A stretch of 64,000 nt of DNA from Ancistrus triradiatus (Eukaryota; Chordata; Actinopteri; Siluriformes; Loricariidae), in assembly GCA_025084515.1 (NCBI GenBank), contig JAJAGP010000361.1, positions 1 to 64,000 of the forward strand, given 5' to 3'. Below the pieces are notes generated by a model. It was given only the letters and a program-made list of their open reading frames with translations. It searched no databases and had not been told where the DNA came from. Positions 46,220-59,871 of this stretch are shown one piece after another (positions within the stretch are counted from its first letter, which is position 1; each line of letters begins with the position of its first letter). Made by a program: the position numbers and the translations under genes.

Positions 46220-47546
46220 TAGGTGTGTTTCTCACTAATTTCTAAAATGAAAAGAGCAGTATTTTTCTAGGACAGAAAGATATTATTACTATTTCTGCTT
46301 GACTAGATTATTCAAGATTGTGTAATTCCTTAAATTAATAAAATCAAACTCAATTGTTAGGCTAACACACAATCTGGCAACCTTTGTGCATCGCCTTCCC
46401 CCAAATCCAACTTTAGTCCTGGCCCTCCAGTAAGTTCTGCAACATTCACGAGCTCTGAACAAACGGATTGATTAAGCGCAGAAGTGTCCAGAATGATTAG
46501 CAGCAAATTTCGAGGCATGAATGTTTAATCTAAAAATACTAAAGAGTGCCAACAGTGTTAAAGTTACAGTTTCTTTAATTAGTAACAATTCATATTTTAT
46601 TTATATACTATAATATTTTATTATAATAAATAATATATAATAATATTTAATTGATATTTTAAATCTACTTATTTGTTTTTAATCTAAATAGTTCAATTTT
46701 ATACTCCATTTAATATTAAAATAATTTATTCAAATTCATTTTAATCCTATTTTGTTTGTTTTTGTATAAATGTGTTTTTGGGATTGCAGAATAATACAAA
46801 TCTGACAATAAAAATTAAACACCTTTCTGAGTGTTAATTTTTAAGTGGTAATATATTTCATTAATTAGAATGTTCTTGCACTTAATTCATCTGAAAAACA
46901 AAATATAAATTAAACTCTGAATTATAAAGCTAATAAAGGAACTTTAATGTTTCAGTCTCTTGCACTTAATCATCTGAAAAAACAAAAATATAAATTAACT
47001 TCTGAATTATGAAAGCTAAGAAAGGAAACTTTAAAAAATGAGTCTGTTCATTTAATGAGGTGGAAAAAAGTTATGAATACTGGGCAAACTAAAGTAACAA
47101 ACGCGGTTAATTGTAAATAACATTACCATAGACCCTTGTGAATTGGCACGTAAACTATACAGGGGGGCAAAACACTATTTAATTTTGTAAACTATACAAG
47201 CACAACAGGGTTATTATAAATTTCAAATACAGGTTAGTAAAAGCGACCAGTTTGCTTGGGCAAAAAAAAACAAATGAATCACTAACCACTTTTAGACAGG
47301 CATGGTACGTTATTAAGGTCTTTAAATTTTTTAAACGTTAGACATGTCCAAGAATTTGGTTACCTAATACCCAAAAACTGTAATTCATTCAGAAAAAAAT
47401 CAGAGAGCCAGTAAACGCTGCACGGGGTACCTTCCCTGCTTCTGATGACTCATTCGTTTTTAATAGAACTTGCCTCACATCTCAAGGCCAGTACTCGGAC
47501 CATGGGGATGCAAGGTGATGTCAGCCCTAACACACACGGACAGCCC

Positions 47547-47593
<47 letters not shown>

Positions 47594-49070
47594 GTCATAA
47601 ACAGACACACTCACGTTCTATACATGTAAAGATGACACCATGATATAACCTTTAAGAATCCTGCCTCAGTACTTGCATAATGACGCAAAGGGGAGAAAAA
47701 CAAAACGATATGTTACATTTACGTTGCTTAGTTATTTTTACAAATAGTTTTATTCATTTTGAGTTTTCTAGGTGTGCAAATATTGATTTGGGGGACTTGT
47801 ATGCCTGTTTTATTCCCAGCAGATTTATATACACTATAAATGCTTAATTAAAAGTTATGTACTGTACACTATGCTGCACGTCTCTTGAAGCTGTTTTAGT
47901 TATTTTACACGTGGATTAAAATCATTACTAGATTCTTATATCATCAAGTAAAGTCATTTTCAATCAATAACAACCCCACTTCAGCGACACTGTACTTCTA
48001 CATAAACAAACCAGATTTATATACATGTATTTATTTACTGATCACAGAATCCGTTCGTCCATTTTCGTGTTGCAGATCAGAGAGCCTCCACCAGGGGGCG
48101 ACGTCAAGCGATTTTTCTATTATAACTAGCTTTATATTCGCATCTCACTGTAAACGATCAACGTACTAAATTCGTAACTGCACAAACAACTTTGAAAACA
48201 TTTACTACGTACCGGCATAAATCATTGTAAATACTAAACGTATATTATTACGCATAAACGAGCACAGTTATGTTGAATAAATAACATAAAAAACAGCAAC
48301 GCAGGTCTAATTTTCATAAATAATGTAAAAAATACGTAATAAGCAAATAAATATGAAGAAAAATGCCTATAAAATTGATAATGATTACAAATGATCCACT
48401 AAGGGAGTAAAATAAATACAGAAAAGTAATTAAATATATAAATAAATACATGATTTATAGAAAATCAGTTCAGTTATGGAAGGCCAAATATGCACAAATA
48501 CACCAAAAAAGGAAAGAAAATAAAAATCTCCAGTGTTTTTGTTCCAAAATTCAAATACGACATCATATATTATATGGCTGAAAGTATGAAGACACCACTT
48601 CTAATGAGTGATCTCTATGCAGATATGGAATATTAAATACTGAACCAGACTGAATCTGAATTGTCAGCTCTGTAAGTAGCGTGAGTGTAACGTCCAAAGC
48701 GTCTGAACTGCTTAGTATTTGGGCTGCTTGGTATGTGTGACACCTTGGCGCATTTGTCACTCTTATAGAAATTGTGAAGCAGGCTCCGAAAACATCCACC
48801 TTGCTGGAACATCTGCGATGGGACGAAATGTGTCAAGATGAAACGCTCCGTGGCGTCCTGGAGGGGAAAATGGGCCGGTGCATTGGGTGCTCCATGGGGC
48901 GCGTACGGGTTTAACCACTGTGACGGGGCTCACTAACAAAAATAGCACGTTTGTACGATAACGTCCGTTCTGTACAGCCATGACCTAACACCATCCCATA
49001 ATATGTCCACAGTCTAATTCTGGTTTATAATTTCCGAGTCCAATACGCTCTTGTAGTCTTTCTTATCGTT
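46220..49070. other. AT-rich intergenic region between hspb8 and srrm4
   Basis: Very AT-rich from 46500 to 47100. A near-duplicate of about 60 bp repeats once (TTGCACTTAATTCATCTGAA at 46875 and a close match at 46959). (CA)n lies at 47549-47590. It should contain the srrm4 3' untranslated region; AATAAA on the minus strand occurs at about 47749 and 47808. Confidence 0.4.
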
Positions 49071-49072
49071 GT

Positions 49073-49460
49073 AAAATTTGGGCACCCCAGGATAAAGAGC
49101 ACGGTTAGTTAAGTTACAGAATACCATCAGATTTGTTTGCTTATTAACAAATAATGATATTTAAAAATTTAAAAAATGTATAATTGGGCCTGAATTTGAT
49201 TTTTCCCAGTGTTGAGGAACTGCTGCTATACCACTGCATCATCCAATCACAGTTGCTTTCATCGATTGGTTATTAATTGTTTATAACCTTTAAGGTGAGT
49301 GTTCTAGTCTACTGGTGTCTCTGCCAACCAGATTTAGTTTTACACCCACATTTAATGTTATAATATTTCTACCAGTCATCCATGATATTAATAATATCAT
49401 GTATTTAAGTTTTCTGCAGATTCTGCGTACAAAAATTTGACTAGGGGTGCCCAAACTTTC
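49073..49460. mobile_element. MITE in the srrm4 3' untranslated region
   Basis: Ends AAATTTGGGCACCCC (left) and GGGGTGCCCAAACTTT (right) are inverted repeats, as in Tc1-type MITEs. The right end is about 15 bp past the srrm4 stop codon on the minus strand. Confidence 0.75.
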
Positions 49461-49474
49461 GGGTTTCTCATATG

Positions 49475-49967
49475 TTAGTGACGCACGCGACTGTAGCTAG
49501 CAAGCGAGTCGTAGCTCCTGCCGCTGTACTCAGAGCTTAATGATGAACTGCGGCTGTAGCTGCGGTATGAAGAGCGGCTGCGACTTCTGCTGTGGGCGAG
49601 AGAGAACAGGCTCCAGGACGACAAGCTGGAGGAAGAGGAAGGACTCGGGCGGTAGTACGGGATCGGTCTCTTCCTTGCGCTGCAGATTATAAAAAACAAA
49701 AACATAATAGCTGTTAACTTGGTAACTTTCCATTGATCTGTTTGTATCATGTATTAAATGCATGATTTGGATTTGAATTTTTGGTTGAATATCAGGAGTG
49801 TTTTACGCGTGTCGTATTTGTACCTGGTGATTCTGCGAGCTTCGAGATGGCTGGGTGAGTCTCTCCTTCTTTTCCTCATCGGTGAGCAGATTCTCGTCCT
49901 GCTGCGCTTCCTGTCTCGCCTCGATGCTTTCTCACAGGAGCTCGAACTTCTTCTTCGGTCTCGGATC
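49475..49967 (-). CDS. srrm4: srrm4 last two exons: eMIC region
   Basis: Exon 49967-49824 (144 nt) ends HLEARRIT plus AG; exon 49679-49475 begins C and completes serine, giving ITSARKRPIPYYRP. The proline-tyrosine core is near identical to mammalian SRRM4. The tail then has about 40 residues of S, R and Y repeats. The intron between is 144 bp. Confidence 0.93.
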
Positions 49968-52900
49968 CTTCAGTAACGCAAGAAAGGATTTTAACGCACG
50001 CTTTAAGTCTTCACAAATGATTAGTACGGACAAAAGATTAGATGTATTCCTTATATCACCTTTAATCTCCTCTTCAAATTAAGAGTTCACACTGAGAGTC
50101 TAGAGATCTAATGCATGTCAGCTGATCTAATGCTTGTCTTTGCAATGTAGGTGGAACCCAAAGGAAACTCACACAGAGATGGGGAGAACAGGCGAATGCA
50201 CACAGGTAGCAGCTGGGCTGGGACTCAAATCTAGGTTCAAGCTGACAATATCAGGGTCACCCTTTGACCACTAGTGGCCAATAATTGACCCTACTTGGCT
50301 CGGTAAGTTAGGGCCGTAGCTTTAGTGTAGGGTCAGTATTTGTTTACTTTTATTTTCACCGGGCTTTCTCTGGCTGTTTCGAACCTCTCTCACGCCGTCG
50401 CCCCCTCCTCGCGATAGGGGGATTTCTGTCCCCATTCGTGATTGCGTGCTTTGAAGAGGACGCAGTGTTGTCTAACCTCGTCCTCTTCACTCGCCACATC
50501 TGTGCCACACTCCTGCCGGCGCTCATTGTTTATTATTTGTGTGGCACGCGCCCGTGGAAGCTCCACTCGGGATCCTGCATGCTGCGCATGCGCAGACTCG
50601 TTACACCATTGGTGCAGCGGGGCTTGGGTTTTCTTTATTAGTTTATTTTTGCCTCTTTTGAGTTTATTCTTTCATTCATTTTTGTTATTTATATTTTGGT
50701 TTACCAATTCCATCTGGAGCTAGCTGCACTTGGGTCCCAATCCCTTATTCTTATGTTTTCACTTTTCGTCACTCCTTTTTATATGGCGAACCATAACAGA
50801 ATGGTGCGACCAACTAAGGGACCCAGCGTTAGCTCCTGGACCTCCAGTTTGGAGGTCCCCAGCTGCCGCAGACGGTGAGTCACTCTACCCGGCTCTCGGT
50901 TGGTTTATGGGGGGCCATCAGGTGACTTTAACCAGGTCTTGGATGCTGTGTGGCATTCCGGTCCCCCCATGCCCCCCCCCGTGGTAGCAAGCACTGGACA
51001 AACCAGGGCTCACCTGCTCGGTTATGTATGTGGAACCGGGTTTTCTCCCCGCTGAGGTTCCCAACCCTCCCAGGTAGAACCTACATGATCCTGAGTCATT
51101 ATGCCACCTAGCCTCGCCATCTGCGACACTTAGCTGCTCAGTCCCAGGTCATGTGAGCTCCCTGGTATCCTGGAGCTCAACCAGTCGTGGTATCCTGGGC
51201 TCACGGCCAGTCATTATATAGGGGCTTTCCGTGAACTTGCCGTGGAGTCAGGTTTTGGGGACCTGGAGCTAAGGGACATTTTTGAGTTTGGTTTACGCGA
51301 GGCACTACAGGAGGAGATCTTCTTCCTACCGGACCCTTCATCTCTGGTCGATCTGTATGGCCTGGCCAACCGTGTAGATGCCCGCCTCATTGAGTCGCCG
51401 GTTTCACTCTTACCACCGCACCTCTTGCTCATTCATCCCTTAGTTTCACAGTTGAGCAGCCAGCGCCACCCAGCTCAGTACCTGAGCAATCAAAGTCCAT
51501 AGTTGAGCATTTAGCGCCATCTAGCTCCATACCTGAGCTCGCCGCGCCCATAGGCTCCATACCTGAGTATTTAAGCTCCGTATCTGAGCATGTCATGCTT
51601 GTAAGCTCTGTACCTGAGCTTGCTGCGCCCGCTATCCCAGTATTTGGGCACTCAGTACCACCTAGCTCCATACCTGAGCAGTTAAGCTCCGTCTGTGAGC
51701 ATTTGGCACCACCCAGCTCCGTATCTGAGCACGGCGCGCTTGTAAGCTCCATACCTGAGGAGTTAAGCTCCGTATGTGAGCATTTGGTGCAGCCTAGCTC
51801 CGTTTCTGAGCACGCTGCGCATGTAAGCTCTGTACCTGAGCGCGCCGTGCCCATTAGCCCTGTATTTGTTCATTTAGCGCCACGTAGCTACATACCTGAG
51901 CTCACCGCACCCGTAAGCTCCATACCTGAGCAGTTAAGCTCCTTTTCTGAGCATTTGGTGCCGCCCAGCTCCGTATCTGAACACGCCGTGCTTGTAAGCT
52001 CCATACCTGAGCTTGTCGTGCCCGTTAGCCCCATATTTGGCCACTTAGCACCGCCTAGCTCCATACATGAGCTCGCTGCGCCCGTAAGTGCCACACCTGA
52101 GTAGTTAAGCTCCGTATTTGAGCATTTGGCGCCGCCTAGCTCCGTATCTGAGCATGCCGCGCTTGTAAGCTCAATACCTGAGCTCGCCGCACCTGTAAGC
52201 AAATACGGAGGAGTTAAGCTTCGTATTTGAGCAACTGGTGCCGCTTAGCTCCACCTGCCACCTGTCTCCATATCTGAGCACACCGCGCTTGTAAGCCCTG
52301 TACCTGTGCTCGCTGTGCCTGTAAGCTCCATACCTGAGCATCTGTATCTGTATCTGAACACTTGGTGCCGCCTAGCTCCATACTTGCGCACACCGCACCC
52401 GTAAGCTACGTACCTAAGCCAGCACGCTCCATATCTAAGCATTTAGCGCTGCCTAGCGCCGTATCTGAGCTAGTGGCAATCCCTGTGCCACGACCATTTG
52501 CGCCATGGTTGTCCGCATCCACTTGTGTGACCAGTTCATTGGCACCGCCCTTCCTCTAGGGTCTTGTTGCACCCCTGATCCGCCTGTGCTGAGCTCCGCC
52601 TCTGGGCTGCCTGTGCCGAGCTCCACCTCTGAACCGTCTGTGCCGAGCTCCACCTCTGAGTTGCCTGTGCCGAGCTCCACCCTTGAGCTATCAGTGCCGA
52701 GCGTCGCCCCTCAGCCACCTGTGCTGAGCGTCCCCCCTGTGTCGCTCGTACTTAGCCCCAAGCTCGAGTCGAGCCTTGTAACTGGCTCATGCTGGCCTAC
52801 CCTTCTGGTCAGCCCTTATCTAAGGGCACTTCCGGCCTATTTGAGCCTCCCTGGACGTCACATGCTCAACCCTGAGTGAGTTAGACAGGCTAGGAGGGGC

Positions 52901-55900
52901 TTTGGTCGTGGGGGGTACTATCAGGGGTCACTCTTTGGCCACTAGTGGCCAGTATTTGACCCTACTTGGCGGCGTGAGCGCCAGCAGCACGTTCACGTGT
53001 GCGTCAGCTTTCCCGGACATTTCACATGCAATTGGCGACACCTGTTGTTGAGCGCTGCAATGCCCGGCTGCTTGACGCACCCGCTGCTTTTACGACACAT
53101 TTCTGAGACGGTGTTCATTGTTCCTTTCGTTTTTCTTTGTTTCTTTTGTGTTTCAGGGACAATGGTATGTCTGAGAGTTCGAAGACTCTCTGGCGGGGGC
53201 TATTAGGAGATAGCCCGGTAAGGTAGGTTTTTGTTTACTTTTATTTTCACCGGGCTTTCTCTGGCTGTTTCGAGCCTTGCCCCCGCCGTCGCAGCAGAGC
53301 CACGGCGTAAGCATACAACGCCGCAATTCAAAGATACACTTACGGCGTGGCTCTGCTGCGCCAATGGCATAACGGGTCTGCGCATATGCAGCATGCAGGA
53401 TCCCTAGCAGAGCTTCCGCGGACGTGGGGAGTGAAGAGGACGAGGTTAGACAACACTGCGTCTTCTTCAAAGCACGTGATCACGAATGATGACAGAAATC
53501 CCCTGATCACAAGGAGGGGGGAGACGGTGTGAGAGAAGAGACGGCGGGGGCGAGGCTCAAAACAGCCAGAGAAAGCCCGGTGAAAATAAAAGTAAACAAA
53601 AACCTACCTTACCAGGCTATCTCCTAATAGCCCCCATCTGAGAGTCTTCGAACTCTCAGATGTACCATTGTCCCTGGTGTGGGTTTTCTTTGTTAGTTTA
53701 TTTTTGCCTCTTTTGAGTTTATTCTTTTGTTTCTTTTTGTTATTCATATTTTGGTTTACCAATTCCATCTGGAGCTAACTGCACTTTGGTCCCAATCCCT
53801 TATTCTTTTGTTATCACTGTTCATCACTCCTTTTATATAACCGTAACAGACAAATGTTTAACCCATAGCATATCTAATTCCTTAATGAATGAGGATTGTT
53901 TTCTGCTTTAAATGGTTCTAATGTAAAAGCGGTCTGACCTCAAAAAGTGCTATACAAATAAATGCATAAATAATTAAATACATTAATGAAGCAATAGTGG
54001 TACTAAGTCACTCTACAATGTGAGCGTAAATACTCTAATGTGACACTCTAATGTGAGCGTAAATAAAGTGCACTCAGTGTACTAACTAGGGGTGTAACGA
54101 TACACAATACAATTCAATTCACAATACTGAGTTCACAATTCAATTTTCTCATGGTTTTCGATTTTTACATTCAATAAAAGCCATCCCTTTTTTATTTATG
54201 AAGTGTAAACAACGCAAAACAATGCACGTTTTAAACAACAAAACTTCTGTCCCTTTTAAAATAATTTTTAAATAAGTTTAAAATAATTTTAATTACTATA
54301 AATATAAATATATATAATATATTAATATATGAATTATATTCATATTAATTACATTCATTACATATTAATAACTAGACATATAAATGTTTATAACTATGTG
54401 CTCTCTTAAACTGATACTGGAATTCACAGTCAACAATAAGCCACTGTTTTGAAATAGCAAATATATAAAATATGTTTATTCAACAAACAGCTTAATTTTT
54501 GCCCTCTTTTTTTAGGCTGATATCCTGTCAACGTTCTCAGTTTGTCAAACACCTTTTTGTATCAGTTGTGTGTTTGAAATGCACTATAGTTTAAGTATAA
54601 AATTTTTTAAACGTCTTCAAATATATTAAAATCTATCCAGTTTCCACTGCAGAACAGAAAATATGCCGTATTTGATGTATGATTGCACCCTCTGACATTC
54701 TTAAAAAGCAGTGGTATCAGACATTATATATTTTATATATATTTTTATATATATTTATATTTACATATTATATATATTTTATACATTTATGATAGAATTG
54801 ATGTCGTTGAGACAGCGTCCTCCAGCATACCTGTCTGGTGTGTATCTCTGATGCTTTCCACTCCGTCGGCTGCTGACGCTGCACACACTCCCCCTCCTCG
54901 AACTCCACGAGTAACTGGACGACCGGGAATACGACCTTTAAACACATGTCAACGTTAGAGCGTCCACAAAAACAGCGCACATCTATTGGTAAATGTTTTT
55001 GTTTTTTAATCATGTACTGATATGTAACCTGCGGCTGGACGAGAGAGACCTGCTCCTGGAATAGCGCCCCCAGTGTCGAGAACTTTGTGACGATCTGCTC
55101 CTGCTGCGGGACCTCGTCTCCGATTGATTCTGGTATTTAGCTCTGGGCGGAAAACGATGTTTCAGGAATCCAGAACAGCTGCTCAACTCCTCACTGGAAT
55201 GAAAAAAGAACCAGAGGAGTCGATGATCATCAGCTTCATTTATGCACAGACATACAGGGGGCTCGATATTTATTGAGACGCTCACCGTTTGACCTTATTG
55301 AACACTGAGCTGTGGATGCGACCCTCTCTGGGCTCGGCTTTACTCAGAGACTCGTAGCTGTTCAGAGAATGTCCCGAGTCAGAGGAATTGTCCATAAATT
55401 TGAGCTTCTCTGGAGTCTCTTGACATGTCACCTTTCTGTCTCCCAGCACCTTTGCTCTAGAGATGCCAGTTTTAGATGACAGTGGCGATGACGTATCGTT
55501 CCCTGAATCATAATCTGCTCGTCCTTTGCTCTGATTGGATGGTGAGTCTTGAACGGCACCTGTCTCAAGCCCAGAATGCGAGTGTTTGACCTGCAAGAAG
55601 GCAAAGGAGCATCTCAAAAGAAAGAAAGAAAAAAAAAGATGAAATCCTGATCATGTGTCAGCAGTGTAGCACAGTTCCTACGAAACACAGAGGGAAAATG
55701 AAGACAAGAAATTGGGAATGTCATGCAAATTCATCACATGCCAGTAAAAGAGGAGAAAAAGGAAACGAAATGAATCTACTAAAAAGATTCTAAAAACGTT
55801 CTAAACAAAACATACGAAAGAAAGAAGAAAAGGAAAATAAGAAGATCAAATTAGAATTACATTAAAGTAAAAAAAATAAAAGCAAGAAAAGCCCAGTTCG

Positions 55901-57856
55901 AAAGTTTTCTCTACTAAAGAACATCTGATATGATGTAATAGGTGTATAAATTTAATTGCTGACACTTTCCATCAGTCTAGCTATTAAAAGCGTTGAGGAA
56001 CTAACATGGTTTGAGGCCTGCAAGAAGAGCTTTAAGTCCACCAGCGCCCTACAGTGAGTCCCTAAATCTGCGCATAGCATCCACTTACCAATCCAGACTT
56101 CCTCCTTAAGTAGGTACGGTGTAAGAAAAAGGGAAGAGCGGGTAACGTAAGTGCATCGTTAGAGCGGGAAAATGCAAGAAAAAGACAAATAAGCCTCGTC
56201 TCTCAAGCCAAAGCCTCTAACACTTCCTCCTCTTTTCTACACACTGATCTCTGATGTAACTTCAGTACAAGAACTGATATTATTATTATAAGACATAATA
56301 TTGCATTTTTATACAGAACAACTTTCAATAAATTGTGCACAAAACGATTTGAGGGTTTGATTAGTTAGTGTCAACTAAGAAGGGACATTTTTAAAGCAAA
56401 CCATCTAATCCACTTCTTAATTTCTTCTTAATAGTAGTAATCAATAAATAATAAGTAGTACAATTATTCACCACAAAGACAAATAATTATGGATATTTTT
56501 AGCCATGTTGTACAAGTTCTCCTCAGTCATGAAAGATTAAATTGCTAATTTTCGTCTCATTTTCGTTTCAAGTTCTTATGGAGAACCTGCAATAAACGTT
56601 GTTTAACATTTGAATGATGAAGGTATTAAAGACAGTGACAGTGAGGGTTGCACTCTGATCTATTTCTCAGTGAGAACAATTAAACATTGCAGTGATGTGA
56701 CAATATCGCAAAATCATAATGAAAACCTAAAGCTTACACTTCTGTTCAACAAACCTTGATATAATTGTAAAATTTTAGACTTTAGATGTCATTCTAATGC
56801 ATTGACTAGATTTGTGAACAAACTGAAATCCTCAATCTCATCATCCACAAAATGGTGAAAAGGCTTTGTTATTACACAAACTGTCGTTTAAGAGCTGGCT
56901 GTTCTCCTAGCGTGAGCAGGATGAACATTTATAGTTAGAGATAGCGGGTAATTATCAACACTCGAAAGTCCACTCTGATGTAAAAGTTAATGAATGCAGA
57001 TCTAGACCAGTGTCAAGCCTGTGTGCAGTGCGCTAATCTGATCCAGCGATTTGTGTACATCTTTATTATCCATTGAATCTGTTTTGGATTGTCTTAATCA
57101 AAAACAATTTTGCTTTTAAAGCTGCGACTCCTCCTTTTTCTCCTGCCCTGTCCTGCCATATTTATTCCTCCTGACTCGTTAGAGCCGTTGCGTGAGTTAG
57201 AGTCGTTCCGATGTGCGCAAAAACAGCATCATTTCTCTTTATCGCCATTAAAGACGAAAAAGAAATCGATGGTTTCATGCGACCGTTATAGCAGCAGCCG
57301 AGCACCATTATCGTGCCGGGTAGAGCGTTGCGACACTTACTGAGCACTTAGAGGGGATTTTATTGGCTAGCTTCACTGTTGAACACCAATCCAAACCTCC
57401 ATGGTCTCCTGAACGATGGGTTCTGTCTTGAAAACCCGATTTAAAACCATCTTCGGCTCTGCAGGGGAAAAAAAAACAGGATTACAAATGGATTATTCTG
57501 GTAGAAAGCCACACAATGTACACAATCTGTTTATAGGGAATGGGTAAAATGTTAATGTGGAGAAGTCGGACCAACATTTAGCTCCAGAACAGCTTTGGTT
57601 ATTCTTGGGGGTTTAATGTGGGAACACCCCTGGTCAGTATCATGTAACATTAACACATCTGATGATCTGAAATAGACCTGGCCCCCACCTTACTCCTCTG
57701 GTGAATACACAGAGACCAGAGTCTGGACTTTGAAAATGGAAAACAGAAACCAACTTATGTAATGTTCTCAGTAAACTAAACAGAGGATTGGCTTTAACGT
57801 AAATGGTGCAGTTTCTGTTATTTTGTCCATCCTTGTGTATATAGCTGATAATATTC

Positions 57857-57909
<53 letters not shown>

Positions 57910-58003
57910 CTGCTGTCAGCGCTGGATGATATCCAGTCTGAACTTTCGTCTCTCCGTGAACGACGTCTGTGATGAGAAGCACTCCGGCACCTGAGACACA
58001 AAA

Positions 58004-58043
<40 letters not shown>

Positions 58044-59125
58044 ACCGTGTCTCGTCTCTGTCATGCAGAGAGAAGAAATGGTGGAGATAAAACAAAGTAA
58101 GTCATACAGACAGGCATGACAGAAGGAGAAGGAGAACAGAGGCAAACAGAGTGAGAAAAAGATAAATCTGTATTGATGTGATAAAATATTAAAGCCACGG
58201 AGAAACGTTCACATCACAGCTCGAGAAAGGAAATCACAGCACCACTTCAGCGCTGCGGTCCACGTGTCAAGAACGCTCTGAATAGAGTGGCACTCAGTTT
58301 AATATTTGTATTCTCTATTTGTATTATAACTCGGCGATTTACGGAGCGGGAAAAGGACGGGCGCTCAGACCGTGGACTCTGAATCTGACGTTTATTGACT
58401 TTTATTGCTTGAGAGTAACCTTGAGCCAGAAAGCGTGTTTTGTGAAATGCATCACAGAAAACACTCTAAACAGCACTTTAAAGCACCGAGTCTCTCACTC
58501 ACAATGAAGCCCTGTCTGCACAAACTGACGAGGATTAAAAGGGACTTTATGGTCCTGAAGGCAGACAGAAAACTGCTTTTGTGTAAAAGTAATGATTGTC
58601 AGGTTTGCCCAGCAATCGGAGATGTACACCCGGAGCAGCCGGACGAAAATCCAGATTAAAGTTTGAAGTTTAGGCCTACTATACATATTTCTGGTAAAGT
58701 AAAAATCCGATTATCGACCAAGTCACATAAACCCAGATTGTCCCAAAACTTGTCCATTGGATTACTGACAAAGTCTGATTTTCTGCTTATCGCATTATTA
58801 AGCTCATCACTACTCCTCCTTCCAAAATCTGTTCAAGAAGCAACGCACCTCTGACGCTATATTAATCTGACGCTATATTGGATTAAGAGGCTCGGCGAGT
58901 ACGTTTGGGGCTAATGTTTGTGGCCATGGCTGTTTGTTAATGTTGGAAATGACTTGGGTAAATACAGGCATTTACAAAGCAAAATATATAATTAATCTTT
59001 GGCACATATCAGATTGTGCAATTATGCACACAGAAAAGACACACAAAGACACACATGAAGGCGTACACACAGATGTCCTGAAATGGTGGAAAGTCAGAAA
59101 CATACTGTGCTCACAGTGTGAAATT

Positions 59126-59172
<47 letters not shown>

Positions 59173-59811
59173 GTTTGGTATGTGTGTATGTGTGTGTGTG
59201 TTTGTGTGTGTGTGTGTTCCTCCCAAGCTACTTTGTTTAAATTAAAGAAGAATTACCCCATGAATAAATTACTGTTATGTATATTTTTTCATTGTGTGTG
59301 TAACTTTAGAGCGTGCATCTGAACCACAAACCTCTTTTTATGTTTTCTTTCTTCCTTTTTTTTGCGTCTGGCACTTGAGGAGCTGTATGACGGAAAATAA
59401 TTAATTGCAAGAGCATTAAACAACACAGACCACGCAATTAATCAGTTAGGCTTCAAATAACAGCAAAACAACTTCATTAATTATAGGCAGTCGTGTTTCA
59501 GGAAACTTATATTTTTAATTATTATATATTCATACATACACTATATATTTAATATATAATATAATGTTTAAATATTATATATGTTATATTTAATATAATA
59601 GTATATATATAATAGTATATAAACCTGATACATATTATAACTATATTATAACTAGGTTCTTGCATATTTACAAAAGGATATATTTTAAAAAATATACATT
59701 TTTATAAATACACTAATCATTAAATATTTTCTACTACAGACATGCTGAGACATACTGTTTAGACCTGCATTTTTTACTTTTGTTATTGAAAGCACATGTT
59801 AGCAGAAATAC

Positions 59812-59871
<60 letters not shown>

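Larger units (their letters stand above)
50249..53848 (+). mobile_element. Non-autonomous LTR retrotransposon (Ty3/gypsy-like)
   Basis: The 3600-bp element is flanked by the 5-bp duplication GACAA (50244-50248 and 53849-53853). The 5' LTR is 50249-50798 and the 3' LTR is 52919-53848; both start TATCAGGG and end ATAACA or GTAACA. A primer-binding-like TGGTGCGACC starts 3 bp after the 5' LTR. A purine-rich GGTCGTGGGGGG tract precedes the 3' LTR. The inside has a gag-like piece and two peptide-repeat arrays; no protease, reverse transcriptase or integrase is present. It lies in the 4.9-kb srrm4 intron, in antisense orientation to the gene. It is a genomic relic, not a virus. Confidence 0.9.

Noticed and set aside
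51429..52202. Minus-strand frames of 141 and 104 codons rich in TELGGAKCS
   Set aside because: They are reverse translations of the tandem array in the LTR element; the plus frame continues from the gag-like piece.
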